DNA of 64,000 nt from Tricholoma matsutake (Eukaryota > Basidiomycota > Agaricomycetes > Agaricales > Tricholomataceae). The notes beneath the pieces were generated by a model. It was not told the DNA's origin. It was given only the letters and a program-made list of their open reading frames with translations, and searched no databases. Of the stretch, positions 33,182 to 42,489 are shown one piece after another (the stretch's first letter is position 1; each line of letters opens with the position of its first letter). The DNA is taken from NCBI GenBank assembly GCA_026075535.2, contig AP026542.1:5084001-5148000 (forward strand), in the 5' to 3' direction. Position numbers and translations under genes: made by a program.

Positions 33182-36100
33182 ATTGTACACCCTCACTGCC
33201 TGTCCATAACCACTTTGAAGTCTTGTCAGTTGAATCCCCGGAGAATGAATCCATTTCTGTGACTGCTCCCCTCTCTGACCCTTTGAAGTTGGCTAAAGAT
33301 GTACCTGCTCTCCCCATCTCTCCTTCTACTCCACGTCCCAAAATTAAATCATGGGAGTGTAAACTACCACGCAAGTATATTGTGGCATCCACTCCCTCTG
33401 CACATTCCTTAAACCTAGCCATCGAACTGCAGACGACCGACACTGGACAGATACTCGGTGTCTCTGCGCTCCTGGACTCTGGTGTGACTGGTCTCTTCAT
33501 CGATTCCCATCTGGTACAACAACATCATCTAAATACTCGCTCACTCTCACGTCCAATACCTGTATATAATGTGGATGGATCCCCAAATGAAGCTGGTGCC
33601 ATCCGAGAGGTTGCAGACCTGGTTCTCCATTACAAAGATCATAGTGAGCGTGCCCTTTTTGCTGTCACTCAATTAGGAAAGCAAAAGGTGATTTTGGGAT
33701 ATCCATGGCTTCGAGACCATAACCCAGAGGTCGACTGGCATACCGGGGAGGTTACCATGAGCCGATGTCCATCCCGCTGTTGGATGTGTTTCACAGAAGC
33801 CAGGCAAGAACGTCGTGGACAGAAGGCGGCAATACGACGTACTCAGAGGTGTCGTGCTGGACCCCTGCCTATACCTGAAGTGGAATTGGAAGGGGTTCCT
33901 GATCTAATGCCGGACTCGGATGATGATGATGAGGACCCAGAGGAAGTGGAGGAGGGTGATCGGATCTTCTACACTGCGATTCGCTCATCGCATGAGGTGT
34001 GTGCCACATTGAACATATCCCAATGCCTCACCGAGGCCTTCCACAAAAACAACGCTGCTAAATCCTCTACTAACTCCTTACTCCCTCATCTCCATGAGTT
34101 TGAAGATGTGTTCTCCAAGGAGTCATTTGACTCTCTTCCTGTGTGCAAGCCATGGGATCACATGATCGAACTCACCCCCAGCGCAACCCCTTCATCCTGC
34201 AAGGTCTATCCTCTCTCTCTGGAAGAACAACGGCAGCTTGACCAGTTCATCGATGAGCACCTGGCCTCTGGACGTATTCGACCATTGAAGTCACCCATGG
34301 CCTCTCCCTTTTTCTTTGTCAAGAAGAAGGATGGCTCACTTCGACCAGTTCAAGACTACAGAAGGCTCAACAACATCACGGTCAAAAATCGCTACCCACT
34401 ACCCCTCATCTCCGAACTCATAAACCAGCTCCATGGAGCCCAATACTTCACCAAGCTCGATGTCTGTTGGGGCTATAATAATGTGAGGATAAAGGAGGGA
34501 GATGAGTGGAAGGCAGCCTTTCATACCAACCGTGGTCTTTTTGAACCGCTTGTCATGTTCTTTGGCCTTACTAATAGCCCTGCCACCTTTCAGACCATGA
34601 TGAACGACATCTTCCACGACCTCATCCTCGAAGGCGTTGTCTGCATCTATCTCGACGACATCCTCATCTTCACTCGCACAGTTGAAGAGCACCGTCGCAT
34701 CACGCGCCTCGTCCTAGAGCGACTTCGACGGTACAAACTCTACCTTTGTCAGGACAAATGCGAGTTCGAAAGGACCAAGATTGAGTACCTTGGCCTGATT
34801 ATCTTGGAGGGTCAAGTGGAGATGGATCCTATCAAGGTAAACGGGGTCACAGCTTGGCCGATGCCCACAAACAAGAAGGAGGTGCAGTCTTTCCTGGGCT
34901 TCATCAATTTCTATCGGTGTTTTATCAAGGATTTCTCACATCATGCACGACCACTGTTCAACTTGACAGGAAAGGAGGCATGGAGGTGGGATAATGCACA
35001 ACAGGAGGCGTTCGAAAAGCTTAAGGAGATGGTCACTTCCACTCCGATCCTTACCTTTGCTGATGATTTGCGTCCTTTTCATGTAGAAGCCGACAGTTCT
35101 GACTTTGCGACGGGCACCGTGTTGTCTCAGCAGTCTCCGGAGGACCAGAAGTGGCATCCTGTTGCGTTCTACTCCAAAAGCCTTAGTGCTGTAGAGCGAA
35201 ACTACAAGATCCATGACAAGGAGATGTTGGCGATAATGCATGCGCTTGAGGAGTGGCGACACTTCCTCGAGGGTGCCCAACACAAGGTGGAAATTTGGAC
35301 AGATCACAAGAATCTTGAGTACTTCATGACAGCCAAGAAATTGAACCGTTGTCAAGCTCGTTGGTCCCTGTATCTATCTAGATTCGACTTCTCCTTACAC
35401 CACCATCCGGGTCACAGCATGGGGAAGACCGATGCCCTATCCTGACGTGCAGACCATGGGGATGGCAGCGGTGACAACCAAAACATTGTGCTGTTGCAGC
35501 CAGACCTGTTCACCATTTGGGCACTGGAAGGCATCGTACCCCAGGGCAAGGAGCGGGACATCCTACGTGACATTCGTCACGCAAACCATAGCGGTTTACA
35601 TGAGGATGTTGTCGCCTGAGCTGTTAAAGAACTGAGGAAGGGATCGACCCTTTCCTTACGTGCAGCAGAGTGGGCTGAAAAGGAGGACTTGTTGTATTTC
35701 AGGGATCGCATCTATGTTCCCAATGACCCAGACCTTCGCCGGCGCATCATATCCCAACACCATGACTCACAGATTGCTGGCCACCCCGGACGCTGGAAGA
35801 CCTTGGAGCTCACCTCACAGAACTATTGGTGGCCACAAATGTCACGGCTCATTGGTCAGTATTGTCGCACTTGTGACCTTTGCTTATGCACCAAGGTTCC
35901 TCGTCGCAAGCCTATTGGTGAGCTACACCCTCTTCCTGTTCCAGAGAGTTGTTGGGATGTCGTCAGCGTCGACTTTGTGGTGGAATTGCCAGAGTCAAAC
36001 GGGTTTGATGCGGTGATGTGCACAGTTGACTCAGTGGGAAAATGCACTCACTTCATTCCCACTCACACCACTGTCAGTGCCCTAGGTGCCGCTCGACTCT

Positions 36101-36996
36101 ACCTCCACCACATGTGGAAATTACATGGACTTCCTGGTGCCTTCCTCTCGGATCGTGGCCCTCAGTTCATGGCAGAGTTCACTCGTGAGCTGTACCGACT
36201 CCTGGGAATCAAACTCCTCACTTCAACCGCTTATCACCCACAAACTGATGGCCAGACGGAGCGAGTCAACCAGGAACTGGAGCAGTACATCCGCCTCTTT
36301 GTCAATGAACGCCAGGACGATTGGGATGATCTCCTTCCTTTGGCCGAGTTCGGATACAACAACCATGTCCATGCTTCCACTCAACAGACCCCTTTCCTCT
36401 TAGACACTGGACGACATCCACGCATGGGATTTGAACCTCGCCAAACTCCCTCACACATCGAGACGGTGAATGAGTTCACAGAACGCATGAGGGATAGCTT
36501 GGAGGAGGCAAGGGCAGCCTTAGCAAAGGCGAAGGATGACATGGCATGATTTTACAACCAACGCCACTCCCCAACCCCTCAGTACAAGGTTGGTGATCAA
36601 GTTTATCTTGACTCCAGTGACATCTCCACTACACATCCATCCAAGAAACTTGCTCATCGCTTCTTGGGACCTTTCCCCATTGTCAAGTGCGTTGGAATGC
36701 ATGCCTATCGTCTACACCTCCCAGCCTCCATGTCCAGACTCCATCCCGTCTTCCATGTTGTCAAATTGCTTCCAGCTCCCCCAGATCCGTTCCCGGGATG
36801 CCATTCACACCCACCACCACCACCTACAGTGATCGAGGGAGAACCCCAATACGAAGTCGAGTCAATCTTGGACAGCCATTTGCGTCGAGGAAAACTCCAG
36901 TATTTGGTACATTGGAAGGGTTATGGGTATGAGGAGAACTCATGGGTCGAAGAGTCTGATGTAAATGCCCCTCGGTTAATCAAGGAATTCCACTGA
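33169..36996 (+). pseudogene. Ty3 pol: protease, RT, RNase H, integrase, chromodomain, with three TGA stops
   Basis: One frame spans the region, interrupted by TGA at 35443, 35617 and 36547. Parts in order: aspartic protease (ALLDSGVTGLFID, DSG core), RT with PVQDYRRLNN and the catalytic YLDD in CIYLDDILIF, RNase H (VEADSSDFATG, WTDHKNLEYF), the HHCC-type integrase start (about 35740-35880), the integrase core (LSDRGPQFMAEFTREL, STAYHPQTDGQTERVNQELE), a GPFPIVKCVG region, and a C-terminal chromodomain (VESILDSHLRRGKLQYLVHWKGYG). The chromodomain marks it as a chromovirus, a group that targets heterochromatin. Confidence 0.93.
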
Positions 36997-37091
36997 CAGC
37001 ACACTGCTGCACCGCGTCGCATTCAAGTCACGGACTTTGGTCATATGTGATTTCAAATGCATCGGGGCGATGCATCTTAGAGAGGGGGTGA

Positions 37092-37517
37092 TGTAAGGGG
37101 ACTAGGGGGGTGCCCTGTGTGTTTTTCCTATTTTTTATGTTTGTCCTATATTTTTCCCCACCTCATTTCCTTCTATTCTTCATTTTCTATGATTTTTCCG
37201 GATTTTATTACTAATTTTCCCTTGCTATCATGTTTGTATATGTTGACACTTTTATATTTAGAGGCGGAGTACCCCTTCCAACACATACCCCTTGGTATGA
37301 TGTCATTTGGCGGCCTTGATCCACCTATCTCTGCCTTTTTCTATTTTTAGGTTATATTTGATTTTTGTTGTCTTCACATATACTGGGCATCAGCAAGGGG
37401 ATCCTTAGAGTTTTCTCTTCGGATTTCCCTTTGCTAGGTGTGTCCCCAATGCCTATATTATGTAGTATAATTTTAACTTTGGATTTCCCTTTGCTAGAGG
37501 CTTAGGTTGCCCTTATA
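37092..37517 (+). repeat. 3' LTR of the Ty3 chromovirus
   Basis: 426 bp, same ends as the 5' LTR, followed by the duplication GTTAG. Relative to the 5' copy most differences are C/T or G/A, many at CG/TG or CG/CA sites. Confidence 0.92.
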
Positions 37518-39010
37518 GTTAGCATGACATAGCACAGATTCGGGGGTGCATAGGTGTGTACTGTGCAGGTATCCTGCTTCTCAGGTTTCCAAGCACCCCT
37601 CTCCATCATCCAAACCCTGCTGCTCATCGTTACCTGTAGTTTAGATCCTAAAAAAGAAAGAACACCATTAGTTAGCTAGTAAAAAACAAGAATTGAGCAC
37701 AAAAAACATACCTAGGCACCTACATTGTGTCCAATCAGCTTGTTTGCAGCTGTGGGTGGTGCTTAGTGGTGTGGGAGTGGATGTGGAAGTGGTGGTGGTA
37801 GAGGTGGGAGGGAGCCTTCCCCTCACATAGAGAGCGAGGGGCAAGGGTGTCATCATCATTCATCGTTCTCCCGTCATCATCATTGTGCCCATGTGCTCAT
37901 GTTGCTGTTGCTTGGGTGTCCTCGTCGTCATGCCACCCGCTGTCCACCCTGCAAGCAGTTGCTCGCAGCGGTGGGGTGGGTGCTGGGTGTCGGGTGCCAT
38001 CCGATCATCGTCATTGTCATCCCTGTTGCCAGTAGTTCAATTTAGCTAGTAAAAAAGAAAAAGAAAAAGAAAGAGAAACAAACAAAAAAACTTACCTATG
38101 GCCCAAGAGACGTCGACGTCTCTTGGGCCTTTTTCTTCTTTCCCTCCTCCGTGTCATCTCATCGTCTCCCCATTGTTGTCCCCATCTTCGTTTCCCCTTC
38201 CTCTTTGTTTTCTTGTCATTGTCCTCTTTTCATTGTTAATGTCATTTGTTGCCTGTCATCACCCTGCTACACACCTTGCAAGCAGAGGCTTGCAGCAGTG
38301 ACATGGGGTGTCCTGGCCTGTCCTGGTGTGGGTCTGTCATTACAAAATGTTGATAGCCTAAAATACAATAGATTAGTAAAAAGAAAGAAATGACAAAAAC
38401 TCACCCAGGGCACAAACGACGATAGATGTTGTTTGGGCCCGTCTGCATCTGTTCCCCTGGCATTCACATACCTCGCCATTGCTGTCTTTGTTTGGCATTG
38501 TTTGTTGTCTTGTTGTTCCCCCATCGTCTCGTTCCCGTGGTTGTGGTGCGGGGTTTGGGCATGGGGTGTCTCAGGGTGGAGTTGTTATAAGTTAAAAACA
38601 CCTAAGATAGAGTTGATTAGTAAAAAGAACATGAAGAAATAAGAAAAAAAGCTTACCTGGGGCCCAAACAATGGTTGAATGTTGTTTGGGTAGCATTTCC
38701 GCTCTTTCATTGTGGTTGTTGTTCAGTGGAAGGCATGGGAGAAGGCCGCAACTTGCGGTCTTCTTGAACATTCGGGACCCCAAATGATGCATCAGAATGC
38801 ATTGATGGGGTCGTCTGGTAGCAGGGAATGTGCCATTGGGCAGCTTACACCACGTGGGGAGGTGGTGAAGGGTGAAGAGGGAAGGGTGGAAGGAGAGGGT
38901 CCTGGGGCTATCTTGAATTCTTGAGACCTTGAACAACATATTAGAAACATCTTCTGGGTTGTCTGGTGGCAGGGAATGCACCATTGGGTGGCTTACATTG
39001 CTTGTGGTGG
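37518..39010 (-). pseudogene. Repetitive minus-strand gene with recurring intron-like cassettes
   Basis: On the minus strand at least three spacers look like introns. 38656-38602: GTAAGC donor, CTAAT branch, TTAG acceptor. 38405-38358: GTGAGT, CTAAT, TTTTAG. 37711-37648: GTATGT, CTAAC, TTTTTTAG. A fourth donor-like AG/GTAAG occurs at 38095. Each is preceded by an exon end carrying a GGCCCAAACAA-type inverted repeat. The exons encode Pro/Thr/Ser/His-rich sequence without a recognisable domain (for example NPEDVSNMLFKVSRIQ, LPNGTFPATRRPHQC). The same cassette appears near 63040-63110. It is the proximal half of the repeat interrupted by the Ty3 element. Confidence 0.45.
38100..38129. repeat. 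Perfect 30-bp palindrome
   Basis: GGCCCAAGAGACGTC followed directly by its exact reverse complement, with no spacer. It sits where the related cassettes carry a CCCAAACAA...TTGTTTGGG hairpin, directly next to an intron-like donor. Confidence 0.9.
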
Positions 39011-39414
39011 TGGTGGAGAGTCCAGGTGAAGAGGATGGAGAGAAGCCAGTTCCGGTGCTGTCTCTAATGTTACAATTTTGCTATCATAACCTGTGATGAC
39101 TAAAGCATACTCTGGCGAGACCGGGTATTTCATTTTTTCTTTCCACTCACGACACGACCCAGACCGATAGGGACCTTCCAATCTGACTCCCACTGATTGA
39201 CTGGCTGTGCTGCAGCAGTCCTTGACATCGGACGCCTCATGCTAGGCATAAGGCTTATTGTTCTATTGTTCTTTCTATTATTACTTGACAAGGATCTCAT
39301 ATTCCAATTGGATGATAGACATCTCTGAACCGTATATAAGCTACAGTAATACTGCCTGTATTTCTTAGCTTGACCTAATTCAACCAATGGTCTTAGACTC
39401 AACCTGAGCACTCG

Positions 39415-39660
39415 ACAGCCTAGAGAGCCTCTAGCTGTGATAAACTCAAACTTGACAGTTGGAAAGCCTCCAACTGTGATACACAAACCGATGGTCTACT
39501 CAGAAAGCATCTGAGTATGGATAGCCATGTCGACTTAGGAAGCACCAAGTCCCGAACAGAACCTGAACACGATCAGGCTGAGTTAAGACCTATAGTCTTA
39601 ACATCTAATGCTTGAGACATCAAATGATGTGTTAGGAACACATGTTTCAAGGAACACATC
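39415..39660. repeat. Cluster of at least seven consecutive hairpins
   Basis: Stem-loops follow each other closely: 39415-39438 (ACAG..CTAGAG-agc-CTCTAG..CTGT), 39455-39477 (ACAGTTGGA-aagcc-TCCAACTGT), 39497-39517 (TACTCAGA-aagca-TCTGAGTA), 39532-39551 (GACTT.GG-aagca-CC.AAGTC), about 39562-39577 (CCTGA-acacga-TCAGG), 39582-39602 (GTTAAGAC-ctata-GTCTTAAC), then a nested group to about 39660 (CTTGAGAC...GTTTCAAG enclosing two smaller stems). No open frame of interest covers it. Confidence 0.7.
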
Positions 39661-39936
39661 ATTCAGTCCATCTGGTGGAAATGAAGGCTACCTGAAGCCG
39701 TGAATGTGAAAGAACAATACTTACTAGAGTTGTGGCCAATCGGTCAACATGAACATGATCAACCTGACTAGTCACCAATCAGCCTAGGCCACGACATACT
39801 TACAAAGTTCATAAAACATAGTCATATTCATAAAGGCATACTAACATAGAGTAAGAGCAATCATAACTACTGCAGGACATATGCTATTACCATGTAAGTT
39901 GTGAGTTGCAACAAGACGTGATAGGCCCCAGGCCAT

Positions 39937-41404
39937 TTAAGCTTGCATCTGCTCCTGCTCGCCCTGCTTGTTCTCCTCCTCCTCCTCCTCCTCCTCCTCA
40001 CCATCTTCAAGGGCCACCAATTCTGTGGCCATCGGAAGCTTATACAAAGCCCGAACACGGTTCCCATACTTCTTCATGAAAGTGCGTCGGGGCATGTCCT
40101 TCCAATCAGGATCAGAGTCAGTCAAAAGACAATCACTCTTCAGAGGAAGTGCAATTGGGGCTGTGGCATAGCGAGCACAATTCCTGAGCGACATCGCATT
40201 GAAAAAGGCAGGATCAAACCAATCCAAAGAACAATCCACAGGTACATGGGCGGAAATTTGGCTCTCGAGATTCTCAGGATGTGGGATGCAAGGCTCCTCA
40301 CGCCTCCTGCTCCCACAGAAAAGAGGGTTCCCTGCTTTGCGGCTATTGTCGATGTGGTGCAGAAAGTTGGTGATGTGGGGATTGCGTGCTTGCTTCCTCA
40401 TAATGAAGAAACCACCATCAGGGTTCCTCTCATCATCAGACATGCACTCGTATGAACCAGCTAGAAGCCTGATACGCTGGTTCCAGCCATGGTCCTTCAG
40501 ATAAGTGCGGCGCTTGAGAGCAAGCTAGAGCAAAATTTAGTGATTCAAGTCTGAAAGATAAAAATAACTTGAAAATGGTACCAATTGGTGGTTCTTGTAT
40601 GCTTTGTTCTCCTCAACACCTCAATGGACACTGCCCTTCTCTTTTGCCTCCTTCGCTGCAAGCTTCTTCATATAACCCCACATGAAATTACAATATAATT
40701 TCTCAAGGACAGGTCTATTCTGGAGGTAAGCAAGATTCGGAGCAAGATGTTGGTAAGCAAATGTAGTAGCAGCCTGCTCAAAAGTCCAGATAGTGATTGA
40801 CTTAAGGGCTCCATTATACAATGAAGTGTGTGTGCCACCAAGAAGATTGGGGCACCATGCTGGTAGACCAAATGAGTGAACCTTCAAAAAGATCAATCGA
40901 AGATCATGCTCTGGGATGCGAGCAATATTGAGGGCAATATTTGAGTCTGGCACCACATTGCATCGCCTGCAAAGCTCTTTGATTGCATCAAGTGCTGCTT
41001 TATCTGTTGCTTGAACCCGGGCATTGTGGGTATTGCCTTTGAGCAAAGCATTTATTTCACCAGCAGAGGTGAAACATTGTGAAAAGGTGTTTAAGGTATG
41101 ATTATCAGGGGCCTCAGGAACTGATGTGTTGGTTACAGCACCCATTAAGACACAAAGGTGCATCTCAAGGGCAAGCTGGGTTGTACCATGTCAGAGTTCA
41201 GGATAAAATCAGAATAGTCAAAGAAACATGCACTTTAATTTGACTGGCATCATCAGGTATATCTATCTTCTTCAGATGATGAGTATCTTCTTTCACACTC
41301 CTCCCCCCTTCCCCAGGAACAAAGCCCTTTGCCCACAGATGCTTTGATGCAGTTGATTCGGATGCTTGGGGTCTCTTGTGTCCAGAAGACCTTGATGGTG
41401 GCAT
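39937..41404 (-). pseudogene. Multi-copy type gene of unknown function on a tnp2-related unit (450 aa, one TGA)
   Basis: Exons 41404-41234, 41175-40582 and 40524-39937 join in phase 0 through two GT..AG introns. The protein starts basic (MPPSRSSGHKRPQAS). It has a conserved-looking middle (LLKGNTHNARVQATDKAALDAI, CNVVPDSNIALNIARIPEHDLR, FGLPAWCPNLLGG), then GWNQRIRLLAGSYECMSDDERN, SLDWFDPAFFNAM, and a C-terminal Glu-rich tract from a (TCC)n microsatellite at about 39977-40000. TGA at 40621-40623 interrupts exon 2 (GSVH-stop-GVEENKAY). I recall similar repetitive hypothetical proteins in agaricomycetes but know no function. Its 5' flank matches that of the tnp2 gene at 27.4 kb. Confidence 0.6.
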
Positions 41405-41549
41405 AGCTGGGATAGTAAAGAGGACCTATTGACCAGAAGGTGAGGAAGATATGTCGATGTAAGACAAAGAACAAATGTTGTGCATGAGGCTTCAGATCCA
41501 TATGGTCACCTGACTAAATGAGTCTTGACATGATGCGACTAAGATCACC

Positions 41550-41815
41550 TGATGAGATGATATTCCAGACCGGTCAAATGATTACAAATTATTATTACCA
41601 GCACAGAAATTGTATGCAATCTTTGCCAATAAAACACCTTTTTTGGGCAATGGCTTATGTCAGTTGTCTCGAAGCCTTGTGGCCAGATCAGTGTCATGTG
41701 GCTGTCTACTGGAGATATGCACATCATTGCTAGATGATCTGCCAAAGACATGAGATGAACTCATGTCATCACAACATGAGCTGGAAAATGCCTCCGGTGT
41801 AACTGTACTTTCTCA
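41550..41815 (-). repeat. Inverted copy of the tnp2 element's 5' region
   Basis: The reverse complement of this stretch matches 27405-27660: CTGGAGGCATTTTCCAGCTC, ATGTTGTGATGACATGAG, GGCAGATCATCTAGCAATGA, then AACTGA(C/T)(A/G)TAAGCCATTGCC. It lies upstream of the minus-strand gene at 39937-41404, just as 27405-27660 lies upstream of the tnp2 gene. Confidence 0.8.
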
Positions 41816-41939
41816 TTTTTAGGATCTATATTACTTGTAATGACAGGTGCTGACATGGCACAACCCACACCCATACCCACCTGCACCACCCCTCCTCCCC
41901 ATCCAAACAGAATATGGGGGTCTTGATTAGGCTTAGGAG

Positions 41940-42470
41940 ATCAGGGAGTGCCAGGAGACCTGTGGAGGAGGACACCTGTCAGGCAAGAGTTCTCTGTTGT
42001 TGGGAGTTGCCTAGCTGGTCTGGCAATATACAGCTGCACAGCCATCATCATCTGTGGCACCTGCAAGGATTGCAATGTCAGTGAGGGTTGGGTTGTCATA
42101 CCATCATGGTACCAAGTGGGTCCAATAGTGTGCTGTAAAATGGTTTGCTGCATAGTAGATGATCCCTCTTAGAGAGTAAGTTGCCACCCTGGTATCAGAT
42201 GTGATATGAATGGTGTTTGTCAGGCCTGGTTGATGGAGCCCCCATTCAAAAGTAAGGAGTGGAGGTTGGCATTTAAATACTGTGTGTCTGATCTGCCTCC
42301 TGTGACAGATAGAACATACTGATACAAGTTCTTGTTGGAAATTGTCAAGGTGAGTTTGGAGGTGTAGACCATGGATGGGTGGCACTGTAGATCAAACATG
42401 AGCGAGTGCAGGCCTCTACAGCAGTAGTATGGTATGGTATTGTGCAACATCAGACTGATGTTGTTACTGT
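41940..42470 (-). pseudogene. Fragment of a repeat-borne coding sequence
   Basis: Minus-strand reading gives LRGIIYYAANHFTAHYW, then WYHDGMTTQPSLTLQ, in shifting frames with stops between. The pattern (a hydrophobic strand, H, then W(Y/F)HDG) recalls cysteine-peptidase-like proteins found beside fungal transposons. This is a weak match only. Confidence 0.3.
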
Positions 42471-42489
42471 TGATCTGTGGGTTAGCAGG

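Larger units (their letters stand above)
31471..37517 (+). mobile_element. Complete Ty3-type chromovirus, 6047 bp
   Basis: LTRs of 426 bp each (31471-31896 and 37092-37517) start TGTAAGGGG and end CCCTTATA. A 5-bp duplication GTTAG flanks the element (31466-31470, 37518-37522). The internal order is gag, protease, RT, RNase H, integrase, chromodomain. A purine tract AGAGAGGGGGTGA precedes the 3' LTR. I found no clear tRNA-complementary primer site after the 5' LTR. The two LTRs differ at about 16 positions, nearly all transitions. One stop in gag and three in pol, all TGA, make it non-functional as read. It inserted into a minus-strand repeat. Confidence 0.95.

Noticed and set aside
39937..40455. 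Plus-strand open frame of 170 codons opposite the Glu-rich gene
   Set aside because: Antisense shadow of the minus-strand exon, with Leu runs from the (TCC)n repeat.
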